Positions 1-11,695 of a DNA stretch of 64,000 bases are shown here, piece after piece. The DNA is taken from NCBI GenBank assembly GCA_019054805.1, contig JAHQIY010000007.1, forward strand, positions 3,973,501 to 4,037,500, read 5' to 3'. A program made the translations under genes and the position numbers. The first letter of the stretch is position 1. Each line of letters opens with the position of its first letter. The DNA is from Brachionus manjavacas (taxonomy: Eukaryota; Rotifera; Eurotatoria; Ploima; Brachionidae). The notes below the pieces were generated by a model. The model saw only the letters and a list, made by a program, of their open reading frames with translations. It was not told the origin of the DNA and made no database searches.

Positions 1-2340
1 GTATCCTGGTGGGCACTGACAGATGTATGAATTTCCTTGTGGGATGCATTGTCCGTTTTGACATGGATTCGAGTTACAAGGGTTTCTTATTTCACATCGT
101 TGTCCTGTGTATCCTGGTGGGCACTGACAGATGTATGAATTTCCTTGTGGGATGCATTGTCCGTTTTGACATGGACTTGAAAAGCATGGGTCGCGGTTTT
201 CACATCGTTGTCCTGTGTATCCTGGTGGGCACTGACAGATGTATGAATTTCCTTGTGGGATGCATTGTCCGTCTTGACATGGACTTGAAAAGCATGGGTC
301 CCTGTTTTCACATCGTTGTCCTGTGTATCCTGGTGGACACTGACAGATGTATGTATTTCCTTGTGGGATACATTGTCCGTTTTGACATGGACTTGAAAAG
401 CATGGGTCGCGGTTTTCACATCTTTGTCCTGTGTATCCTGGTGGGCACTGACAGATGTATGAATTTCCTTGTGGGATGCATTGTCCGTTTTGACATGGAT
501 TCGGGTTACAAGGGTTTCTTATTTCACATCGTTGTCCTGTGTATCCTGGTGGGCACTGACAGATGTATGAATTTCCTTGTGGGATGCATTGTCCGTTTTG
601 ACATGGACTTGAAAAGCATGGGTCCCTGTTTTCACATCGTTGTCCTGTGTATCCTGGTGGGCACTGACAGATGTATGAATTTCCTTGTGGGATACATTGT
701 CCGTTTTGACAAGGACTTGAAAAGCATGGGTCGCGGTTTTCACATCGTTGTCCTGTGTATCCTGGTGGGCACTGACAGATGTATAAATTTCCTTGTGGGA
801 TGCATTGTCCGTTTTGACATGGACCTGAAAAGCATGGGTCGCGGTTTTCACATCGTTGTCCTGTGTATCCTGGTGGGCACTGACAGATGTATGAATTTCC
901 TTGTGGGATGCATTGTCCGTTTTGACATGGATTCGGGTTACAAGGGTTTCTTATTTCACATCGTTGTCCTGTGTATCCTGGTGGGCACTGACAGATGTAT
1001 GAATTTCCTTGTGGGATGCATTGTCCGTTTTGACATGGACTTGAAAAGCATGGGTCCCTGTTTTCACATCGTTGTCCTGTGTATCCTGGTGGGCACTGAC
1101 AGATGTATGAATTTCCTTGTGGGATACATTGTCCGTTTTGACATGGACTTGAAAAGCATGGGTCGCGGTTTTCACATCGTTGTCCTGTGTATCCTGGTTG
1201 GCACTGACAGATGTATGAATTTCCTTGTGGGATACATTGTCCGTTTTGACATGGACTTGAAAAGCATGGGTCGCGGTTTTCACATCGTTGTCCTGTGTAT
1301 CCTGGTTGGCACTGACAGATGTATGAATTTCCTTGTGGGATGCATTGTCCGTTTTGACATGGATTCGGGTTACAAGGGTTTCTTATTTCACATCGTTGTC
1401 CTGTGTATCCTGGTGGGCACTGACAGATGTATGAATTTCCTTGTGGGATGCATTGTCCGTTTTGACATGGACTTGAAAAGCATGGGTCCCTGTTTTCACA
1501 TCTTTGTCCTGTGTATCCTGGTGGGCACTGACAGATGTATGAATTTCCTTGTGGGATGCATTGTCCGTTTTGACATGGACTTGAAAAGCATGGGTCGCGG
1601 TTTTCACATCGTTGTCCTGTGTATCCTGGTGGGCACTGACAGATGTATGAATTTCCTTGTGGAATACATTCTCCGTTTTGACATGGATTCGGGGAACAAA
1701 AGTTTCTTATTTCACATCTTTGTCCTGTGTATCCTGGTTGGCACTGACAGATGTATGAATTTCCTTGTGGGATGCATTGTCCGTTTTGACATGGATTCGG
1801 GTTACAAGGGTTTCTTATTTCACATCGTTGTCCTGTGTATCCTGGTGGGCACTGACAGATGTATGAATTTCCTTGTGGGATGCATTGTCCGTTTTGACAT
1901 GGACTTGAAAAGCATGGGTCCCTGTTTTCACATCTTTGTCCTGTGTATCCTGGTGGGCACTGACAGATGTATGAATTTCCTTGTGGGATGCATTGTCCGT
2001 TTTGACATGGACTTGAAAAGCATGGGTCGCGGTTTTCACATCGTTGTCCTGTGTATCCTGGTGGGCACTGACAGATGTATGAATTTCCTTGTGGAATACA
2101 TTCTCCGTTTTGACATGGATTCGGGGAACAAAAGTTTCTTATTTCACATCTTTGTCCTGTGTATCCTGGTGGGCACTGACAGATGTATGAATTTCCCTGT
2201 GGGATGCATTGTCCGTTTTGACATGGATTCGGGTTACAAGGGTTTCTTATTTCACATCGTTGTCCTGTGTATCCTGGTGGGCACTGACAGATGTATGAAT
2301 TTCCTTGTGTGATGCATTGTCCGTTTTGACATGGATTCGG
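1..2340 (-). repeat. Tandem 108-bp EGF-domain array with 432-bp higher-order period
   Basis: Twenty-one consecutive 108-bp units can be aligned between about 12 and 2279, with a diverged unit beyond. Each encodes one 36-residue EGF domain on the minus strand (PCQNGQC ... [14 protein letters not shown]). Four unit types recur. A encodes [12 protein letters not shown] and C encode the same residues [10 protein letters not shown] but use different Arg codons (CGC or AGG). D encodes [11 protein letters not shown] followed by NGEC. Read left to right from 444 the order is A-C-B-B, A-C-B-B, A-C-B-D, A-C-B-D, A, so the recent duplication unit is four domains (432 bp). No unit contains a stop on either strand, so a long plus-strand frame (9-2312) is an antisense shadow. 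Confidence 0.95.
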
Positions 2341-5300
2341 ATTGCATATTTTTTTAATGTTACATTTTTCTCCTGTCCATCCTGGATTACATACGCATTT
2401 TGAATATCCATTCATTGTCACGACACATTTTCCATATGTACCACAGGGCCCATTATTTAAACATGGATCTCTTTCTTCGCATAATCTCCCTAAAAATCCT
2501 GGTGGACAAATGCATCGAAATCCTCCACCTATTCCTGATGGTGTACATTTTCCTGCATTCTGGCATGGATTTGGTAAACATGCATCGCAGTTTTCACATC
2601 TTTCTCCTGTAAAACCTGGTGAGCATGTACATTTAAAACCTCCATTTTGATTTTCACATTTTCCCGAATTTTGACATGGATTCGGTGAGCAATTATCTCC
2701 TTTGTTAAATTATTATTTATTAAATTTTAGTTTTAATTTTTTTACGAATTTCGCAATTATCTCCTAAATATCCGTTTTCACAGATACATTTAAATCCGTC
2801 AAGTCCTTCACGGTAGCATTTTCCGTTGTTTTTACAAGTATTATCCTTACATGGATCTCCTTTTTTTATATATCCTTATGTTTTTTTCAGAAATTTTTCA
2901 TAATTTTACTAAATTCGCAGCGAAATCCTTCGTATCCATATAGGCAAATGCAAGTAAAAGATCCATCATAAGTTGGACAGCAAACTCCAAAATTAGCACA
3001 TGGGTTAGGCTCACATACCGATCCTTATTTTTTTTTTAATTTATTTTTAACCTATACTTAAGCATTTTTACGTTCACAATATTTTCCAGTATATCCTATT
3101 TTGCATTCACAGACATATTTTTCGTTGGTATTCCAACTGTTCCTACATACAGCATTGTTTTTACATGGGTTCAAAGAGCATGGATCGACTGTAATTTGTT
3201 TTAGTTAAAAATAAACTTTATTAAATTCTCTTACTTGAGTCACAATTAAGCCCATTTATTCCTGTAGGGCACTCACATCTATAGCCAAATCCTGTTGCAA
3301 TGCAATTTCCGCCATTTTTGCACGGATTCGAAGTACAGGGTGATTGATTTTCGCATCTTGAACCACTGTAGCCTGGTAAACATATACAACTTGTACCACC
3401 ATTATAATTTACCATACATTGACCTCCATTTAAACATGGACTGGGATCACATGGATCTTCGAGACATAGTTTATTATTCATTTTAAAACTTTGACTTATA
3501 ACAAGACTCACTCGATGGTTCAACATTAATATCACAGTTTGTTCCAGTAAATTGAGGTGGACATATACAATTAAAATAATATCCTGAGATTACACAACTG
3601 GCGCTATTTTTACATGGATTCGGTTGACACGGATCTTTATAGAATTTAGAATCTTGATTAGAGGAAAAAAATCTCATAAATAAAATCTCACTGTTGCTAA
3701 CTGCAGAGCTGTCACAAATTAAACCTGTGTATTCAGGTTGGCATTGACAAATAAATTCATTACCAACTGGTGAGCACTGACCTCCGTTTTTACATGGATT
3801 TGGCTGACATGGATTATTTGGTTGGTTCACTACAGCTTTAAAAACTGATTTTAACAAAGGAATCGAATTTATTTTAAATAATTACGAAAATCACAAGTTC
3901 TTCCTGTAAATCCTGGAGGACATTTACAACTAAACCCTCCCATGCCATCCGAGTCACAAATAGCATTATTTAAACACTAAAATTATTTCGAAAATTTGAA
4001 TATTATCCAATTAATTTTAGGAAGTTTACAGGGTTGGGCTGACAAGCATCACAAATTTGGCATAAATCTCCTTGAAAACCTAATCTACATAAACACTTGA
4101 TGGTAAATCCATCTGAAGAGCAAGATCCCCCGTTTCCGCACGGATTTGGTGCACATAAATCTCCTTTTAAAGATAAATTGAAAAAAAATATAAATCTTAA
4201 CCTATCCTAGCAAAATTTTAATCATTCATCGGACCTTTAAATTTAAAAAAAAATTAGTAAAAATAAAAAAAAATAAGCTAAAGCCGCGTTTTTTTTTTAA
4301 TTTTTATTCAGAATTAAGCAAAAAGCAAAAGCAAAAAGCAAAGGCAAAAATTAAAAAAATACCTCATAAAAACTGGTCAGGAATTTTAACGCTTTTCTTA
4401 TTAATCAATCTATATTGACAAAATTTTCCTGTATATTCAGGTAGACATTGACATTTGACTCCTTTAATTGTCATCAAACAAACCCCTTTATTTTTACACC
4501 GATACTTTCGAATCAAACATTCGTTCCTGGCTCGATTTATTACAGGTTTATTATGTTCAATTTTTTTATCTAATTGGCACCGTATACCAGTAAATTTTCG
4601 TGGACAAATGCACTGAAAACCAAATGGTTTACTAACACAATGACCATTGTTAAGACAGGGATTTATCGGTGGACATCCTAATACATATCGAACCTTTTCA
4701 CAGCGGTTACCTTCATAGCCTGGCTTGCAAAAACATTTGACCCCCAACAAATCTTGGTCTACTTCGGTGTAATTGGTATAATGTTGATTCATGATACAGA
4801 CACCATTATTCAAACATGGGTTCTTAACGTCACATATTTCTTTCAATAAAGCTTTTAGATAAATTTTTTTATTTATTTTCACATTACTTTTTTCACAATT
4901 AATTCCGGTGTATCCGTTTAGACATATGCATTTTATCGATCCGGTTTCAAATGAACAAGTAGCTTGGTTATGGCACGGATTGTTGAATAGACATTGATCT
5001 ATTTCTTAAAAAAAATTAACTAAAAATTTCAAATATCGGAGTTAAAATTACTTTTTTCACAAAACGTTCCGAAATAGTCTGCATGACAAATGCATTTAAA
5101 AACTGGATCTGAATCCATGCATACTCCATTATTTAGACAGGGATTTTTTTCAGGACAGACACCGAAGGAAGCTAAAAAAAAATTTAAATTTAAATTTTAT
5201 TTCCCTTAAGTCAAATTACACAAATGGCAAAGTTTTCCGAAAGATCCGGGGGGACATCGGCATTCAAAGCTTTCATCTTTTTTTTCGCATTTACCGCTAT

Positions 5301-6447
5301 TGCACGGATTAGGTTCACAAGGATCCAAATCTAAAATAAAATAATTATTATTTTTCATTTAGATTAGAAAAATAAAATTTACAAAAAATATTGTCTAATT
5401 CAGTTTGAATGTCAGGTGTTAGTGTTGAACTGGGTGCGTCAGTTTTTATTTCTTCCTCATCATAATAATACTCATGGGAATAGTCATTAAAATCACTTTC
5501 CAACTCATGGACTAATTTTATTGTGTCATAATAGTCATAGTTATCTTCATTTTGATCACTTTGTATTATATTAGCAGGCGCACTTTTAGGTTTAGCCGCC
5601 TCTATAGCATTTTTGATAGTCTCAATATCCAAATCATAACTTTCATCAATCGTAATTGTGTCAATATTAGATAAATTCAAAATTTCCTGGGCACCATCTG
5701 AATTTCTATTTTTTCTATTAAGATTTCTCTTACGTGACTTAATTACTGAAAAAATTTTGACCAGTAATTTAAAAGATCCGATATTCTAAAGATAAACTGA
5801 AATTAAGATTCAGAAAGAAAAGTTACTTTTTTCACATTTGTCGCCTGTAAAACCATACCGGCAGCTACACCCTATATTTCCACTTGGTAATTGAACACAA
5901 ATTCCGCCATTTCTGCAGGGACAATTGGCCGGCTGTGAATATGTACACGATGGTTCCCATGGAGCACACATGCATTTGAAGCCATCAAAAGTGTCCAAAC
6001 ACATTGAACCAACTGGGCACGGATTCAGCGAGCAGTCGTCATTACCCCGAATGGCAGTTATATTTCCATCATTACAATAATCCGATGAACAAATGCACCA
6101 ATATTTGTTTGAATAGGTCAAACAACCATCGTACAATAAGTTGTTCAGCCATGGCTCATCTGTGCAAGATCGGTCTGAAACTAATTTGAATAGTTAAAAA
6201 AAATCCAGGTATTCTTTTTTAACTCACTAAAAGTTGAATTGCTGCTAAATGATTTGAGCACACATTTTGAAGATTGACAGGTGCACTCGGGTGTTTTTAA
6301 ATTTTCACGAGCACAAGAGTGGCAGTTCAAATTTTTCGATGACAGAATAATCACATCGTTAAAAGGCATTGACAAGTTTGCGCTTGGCAAACCCTCGGTT
6401 TGGTGATATGCCGTCCCCAAGAGAATAAACAAATAAAATATATTCAT
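1..6447 (-). CDS. Secreted multi-EGF protein with N-terminal Ly6/three-finger-like domain (3' end outside window)
   Basis: Exons (minus): 6228-6447, 5827-6174, 5383-5745, 5220-5330, 5052-5171, 4888-5004, then either 4364-4839 (ends in TGA) or, skipping it, 4030-4163, 3886-3976, 3692-3829, 3512-3634, 3235-3456, 3072-3188, 2910-3023, 2746-2859 and <1-2699. The start [11 protein letters not shown] gives a signal peptide. Next comes a ten-cysteine segment split by the first intron (NCHSCAR ... [10 protein letters not shown]), the pattern of Ly6/uPAR three-finger domains. Exon 5383-5745 is not EGF: it has a basic stretch followed by an acidic, Tyr-rich stretch ([16 protein letters not shown]). All other exons encode six-cysteine EGF domains (NPCxNGGxC ... 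CxCxxGYTGxxC). Most introns fall between EGF domains in phase 1, which allows exon shuffling. Likely an extracellular adhesion, matrix or cuticle protein; function is not known from sequence. The short form would be 584 residues. Confidence 0.85.
4364..4839 (-). other. Possible alternative terminal exon of the EGF gene (three EGF domains plus stop)
   Basis: This exon opens in phase 1 after a good acceptor (introns at 4840-4887), encodes three EGF domains and then reads into a short basic tail ending KIPDQFL-TGA (stop 4364-4366). I found no phase-1 donor inside it that would join the next EGF exon ending at 4163. The preceding exon (ending at 4888) can instead splice directly to 4163, giving [12 protein letters not shown], a normal EGF junction. 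An AATAAA on the minus strand at 4303-4308 lies about 56 nt past the stop. This suggests a short secreted isoform made by intronic polyadenylation. Two adjacent genes, or an assembly error, are alternatives. Confidence 0.5.
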
Positions 6448-8618
6448 ATCTATAAAATTTAAAAAAATTTTTTTCAAGCAAAAACTTATATAAAAATGTA
6501 TTTTTCTTGGATTTTTGATAAAATGAATTTGAAATTCAATCAAATTTATAATAAGAGAGACACGACAAAGATTAAAAGAACAATTCGAGATTGAGGAAAT
6601 ATATCGTATTTGAATAGAGATATTTTTCGTAGATTGACCACGACATAGAAATCCGGGTTTAAGTCTATTGAAAACCAAGATTTTATAGTTTTTTAATCTT
6701 ACTATTGTATGATGATTTTATGAGTAAAAAAATAGTTTAAATAGCTTCCAAAGACACAAAAATACCATTCGAAAAAACAATTTCATCTAAATACACAGTT
6801 AAGGGACTTAAAGGTAAACTATTAGTATGTGCGGAAATATTCGGAAAGATTGAGCTTTGTGTGTATGATGATTGAAAGAGCTGAATGTTTTTATATAGAA
6901 CGGGATTATATTTAGATAATTAAAAAAGAAAAATTTGGTTTAAGTTTGTTTTTTATCTAAGAAGCTAAATAAAATATCTTATAAAATGTCACTTATAATC
7001 TCTACTATACAACAAGGTAGTATTTTTGGAAAATGAAAAAAGAAAAAGTTTTTGTAATCGTAAGTAACCTTTAGCAAACCAACATTAAAATCAGGTGAAT
7101 TTTTAAAGTAAATAGTCAAATTATCAAGTGAATGAAATTTAATCTAGACATGAGTTTATTTTTCTTAATGAAAAACATATTTTATAGTTAACATTGTGGT
7201 CAATATTTACAAAAAGATTAAAGTTTCATTAGAATTTGTTAAAGTTTAACCCAAAATTAATTTTTGTATGAGTTGTAATGAGTTGTAATAAATGTTATTA
7301 CATTTTCTCACAAAAAATTCATCCTAAAATTTTAATGATTTTAAATTGAAAAAATTTACTATAAGCATTCTGTGGAGATTTTTCTTTCAAAAGTAATAAA
7401 AATGCTTTCAAATAAAATTAGTATATGACTTAATAAGGGTCAGGTAAAGAAAAATTTATACAAAGGATAATTTGATTGTTAATAATAATTTAAAGACTCA
7501 TAAATTTTCTTATGAAATTTTATTTAAATAAAACTTAAATATTATTTTTTTTTCTTTTTATGCAATATTTTTTTAATCTTAAGGAGCTGATACTAGATCC
7601 TAAATTACAGAAAATTAATTAGTTATATTTCAAACTTTTTATTTTATGTCTATTGTGCGATTATATCAAAAAATTTACTTTATTTTCGGAGAAATTCTTC
7701 TATTTTTCATTAAAAATCATTTCATGTGAATATTATAATAATGTTTTTAGCAAATTGAACAAGTTCATCACAAAAGGAAATTAAAAAAATTCTTTTAAAT
7801 TGTTTTTTAGAATTTTTAATATTTTACATCAAGAGATTTTTAATTAATTTGGAAGGTAAAAAAAGTATATTTGAATGTAAAAAATATTACAAAAGCGAAA
7901 AAAAGCCGATTAGATTATCTTTTTTAAATTAAAATGACATTCTAATATTTAACTAAAAAAAGCAGCATTAATAATAAAAATAATAAGCCATAGCAGGGCA
8001 ACTGCGGAGCGAGTCTAGATAAAATATTTTAAAAGTTTCGCTGATGATACCTACTTTTAGGCGGAAAAAAAAAAATTTTAGTCTTCGTTAAATATGCAAT
8101 GCATTAATTAATTTGTTTTTAAATCTTTTTATTATTTATTTTTAAATTTTAAAATGATGAGAATTGAATATGAAATCGGGTAACAATAAAAAAATTCTAG
8201 TTTGTAAATAAATCAAGATTCTTTACAATATTTCTTTTAGTTCGAAAAGCTTAAATTATTTTTGTTATTCCCTATGTTTTTAACATCAAAAGAGCAAATA
8301 GCTTTAGATAATATAATAATATATATTTTGTGCAAATTTTGTAAATTCTAATTCAAATTTTAAAATTTCTTTTGACATTTAGATAGATAAAGATTCATCA
8401 TCATTTTTTCTTAGAATTTTTTTTACTTTATGTCTTTCCAAGTAGAAATGATGAGATATGATGAGAATACAAAAAATTTAAAAATATTTTTACGAAATTT
8501 TATTATTAAATAATAATCCATAAAATCAAAAACAACCGAGATTTTAAAAACAGCATTTAATTAAAAGAAAATTCACAAACAAAATAAATTAAAACCTCTT
8601 GGAGCATATATAACACAT
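6448..8618. other. AT-rich intergenic region, no gene seen
   Basis: About 2.2 kb between the 5' end of the EGF gene and the 3' end of the M13 peptidase gene. It is A/T homopolymer-rich with frequent stops in all frames. It should hold the EGF gene promoter just right of 6447, but I can point to no specific element. The only local GC-richer patch, near 7987-8020, does not fold as a tRNA by eye. Confidence 0.6.
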
Positions 8619-11600
8619 TTACCATAATTTACATTTTTTATTTGGGTTCATTTTGGAGTCGATTGGGCAGCTAAATGCTTCAGCAAATTCATCCGAATTA
8701 GAAATGGTGCCAAGGACTCGATATTTGGGGGGTGAATGTTGATCTACTGACAGCGATAAATGTAACGAGTCCGAAGTTATCTTGGAACACCATGTCTAAA
8801 TTAGTAGATAAAAATTAAGAATTGATTGTTATTAAAATTATAATTTAAAATTTACTTGCGCAAACGAAACAAAAAATATTTGCCTATTAGATAAATTTAA
8901 TAAAGGTAAAGTTTTTTCTTCACCATTCTCTTGGATCCATTTAACATAGGCATTAAATGCCGATCTAAGTCCTCCGTTATCGGCAATATTTTCTCCCAGC
9001 GTTTGATTTCCATTTAAAAAGTCTTCATCTACTACTTTATATTTTGAATACTGTTCAACCATACATTTAGATGCCTCTTTGAAATCCTCTATGGTCTTAT
9101 TGTTCCACCATTGATGCATTGTTCCATTCTTGTCATACTCTCTACCAGAATTGTCAAAACCATGTGTTAATTCATGACCCATGATAGATCCTATTGAACC
9201 GTAGTTAACCGACATTGGGCTTTAATTTAAAAATTTTAGAACTGGAATTTTCACTTAAACAAATGAATATGTGATTAAAATTAGTGAACCATTACAAAAT
9301 TTATTTTATCTTTAAGAATAAAAAAAAACAATTATATAAAATTAAATGCTCTATTTTACTCAATTTTATTTTGGGTTTGGTTTTAATCACCAAGTACAAA
9401 TCATAAAATTGTTTTTTTTTGTATGTTTTTTTTCAAGAAATTTCATGAATTTTCTTGGTTTTGTTTAATTCAATACAGAAGAACAAAAAACTGATAAAAA
9501 ATTATTTGATTATTTTTAATCATATAATAATTTCTAGAAATGTTGACCTAAACAACTTTTCGAATGTTTACTTAAAAGATTAATTTATTTTATTTGTTTA
9601 AAAAACATACTTTTTCGGATGAAAAAATGGTTCTTTTAATATTCCGCTTGGAAATACAATTTGATTTCTAGTCGGAGAATAATAAGCATTGACAGCCGAT
9701 GATGTCATTTCCCATCTTATTAATTTTTTTTAATATCTAAGGCATAAGGTTAAGCTCAGACTTACTCAGCTCTATTTACTTTAGCTCGGTAAGCTGAAAC
9801 TTCATTTTTGAGAGCAAATTGAACAAGTCTAATCTTATTACCAAAATAATCTTCTTCATCAATACTCAATTCTTGGTAGCGCTCGTTTAAGAGATCGTCT
9901 TTTTCTACAAAGTCAGGATAACCTATTAGATCATCCACGTAATTCACTTTTTCCTCTGCCAATCTTCTTGTTTCTTCATCCATCCAAGGAATTTGCGGAA
10001 AATTTTCAACAAATGATTTTTTTATGGTACTAATCATTTTCTGCGCCTCTATTTTAGAATTTATGGGGGAAACTCGCAAAAAAATCCTGGTCAAAGCGAA
10101 ACCAAGGCCAAGTATGGTGTCAGTATGCTCTAAACAAGTTTGCCATCTTTCCGCTGAATTTGAACCAGTTAATGCCTCACCCAAAGCAGTAAACTGGTCT
10201 CGATATTCTTTGGATAATAGAGGCAGTGAGAATTTAATTAATTGTGTTATAACTGATAATTTTAAAATCTTTTCTTTTTCTGGACTTGATCTATACTCTT
10301 TGATAAGTTCATTTAGATCTTTAAAGTAGTCCAGGCCCATAACAATTATGGCGTCATTTTCTTTTATCACTTCCTTAGATCCGTATTTTTTTAGGATTGA
10401 ATTTAAAAAATCAGTCCAGTTAAAAAATGTGGCGTATTTATTGTTCAAATCATTCATATTTATTCTACTGAACGAACTTTCTACACTGGCTATTTTCTCC
10501 GATGGTACTAGTAATAAAAATTTAAGAAAAAATTTAAAAAATTAACTTTTTTCAATCTATTTTTAAATTTACACATTATATTTGCTAATTTAGTCTCGAA
10601 TTCGAACAAATCCTCGACTTCCTTAGAAGCATTATCAACATTTTCAAAAAGCAAATTCAATACATTGACCAAAGTTTTCTTATAAATCTCTATTACCTAA
10701 TAAATTGTAAAAAATAAAAAAAAATTATATATTTCTTGGTAACAAAAGCCTACTTTATTATTTTTTTCACTTGAATTGTTAATATAAAATGAGCGCTCAA
10801 GGCCCAATGATCCTTGAATAATCTTTAGTTAAAAAAATAATTAGATAAGAAAAAAATTCAATTTTTGATTAGAAACAAAAGTTACCTCTATGTTGCTAAA
10901 ACTGGAATTTTTGTCATCATCAAGAACATTAAATTCAAACAAAGAATTAACTCCATACTCTCGCTGAACAAGTTTTAACAATTCAGCAAACGTTTCGTTA
11001 ATTACGAGTTTGTTACTTTTATTTTTGTACATAACCTTTTCTAATATGTTCAAGAGAGGCCTTGCTCCGAGTTCCTCAATTTTTCCCTTTTTGTCCATGC
11101 ATGACATGTAAAATCGTTTTGCTTTGAATTCGGCCTCGGTGAAATTTTCACCAATTTTGGTCATATTTGCCTCTAGCTTTTCCTTTAGTAAAAGATTGTT
11201 CTCATAAGTGACCATGCTCAAAGTTCCCCATCTAGAAAAACCAGTCGGTATGAGGTTTTTTTTCACCCATCCACCGCAAGAGAATTCATAAAAGTCATCA
11301 CAAGGATCAACATCAGGATTTAGATAATTGCGAATCGAAGCAGCAACTATTAAACACTGGTCTGTGGCACACAACTTGTTTTTCTTGTCAAGATCTTTTT
11401 TATAATTTATACTAATTAAAGTCAAAACAAAAATGACAAACAACAAAGCCAATATGGTTAGTAGGAGAATTTTTTCGAATAAAAATCTAGATTTGCTTGG
11501 CTTGGAGCTTGATGCAGTTGAGTAATCAACTGAGGGAAGCGTTTGAAGAACTAAACTATCAAGATCTTGTTCCAATGTCTTTGAATCCGTCTCATTAGAT

Positions 11601-11695
11601 GCTGGGTTTCTTGATGAAGTTTCCATTGTTGACAAACTTTTTTCCGAGGCTTTTTCTTTAAGAACACTGTAGCGTGTATTTGAAGTTAATTCCAT
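8619..11695 (-). CDS. M13-family zinc metallopeptidase (neprilysin/endothelin-converting-enzyme-like)
   Basis: Exons (minus): 10886-11695, 10754-10822, 10573-10696, 9766-10507, 9611-9715, 8856-9219, 8619-8795; total 796 codons plus stop, frame intact. Type II membrane protein: a Ser/Thr-rich cytoplasmic N-terminus, one hydrophobic anchor ([18 protein letters not shown]), then the M13 ectodomain starting [12 protein letters not shown]. Catalytic landmarks are VNAYYSP (substrate-binding NAYY), the HExxH zinc motif in GHELTHGFD, and the third zinc ligand in GENIADNGG. The protein ends CKLW, matching the CxxW carboxyl terminus of neprilysins. Members cleave small peptides at the cell surface, on the amino side of hydrophobic residues. 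Start chosen at MELTSNTRY; the frame continues upstream without ATG. The intron at 9220-9610 is unusually long for this window. Whether it is NEP, ECE or a lineage-specific paralogue cannot be told. Confidence 0.93.

Noticed and set aside
87-2039. Series of short minus-strand frames ([16 protein letters not shown] type) in the array
   Set aside because: Wrong frame of the same EGF repeat; they begin and end with the 432-bp period and have no domain content.
9-2312. 767-codon plus-strand open frame over the EGF array
   Set aside because: It starts at GTG and is the antisense shadow of the 108-bp EGF repeat, which lacks stops on either strand. The minus-strand frame gives perfect EGF cysteine spacing.
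7981-8035. GC-richer patch suspected as a tRNA or small RNA
   Set aside because: No cloverleaf pairing, no A/B boxes and no flanking terminator; too short to support a call.
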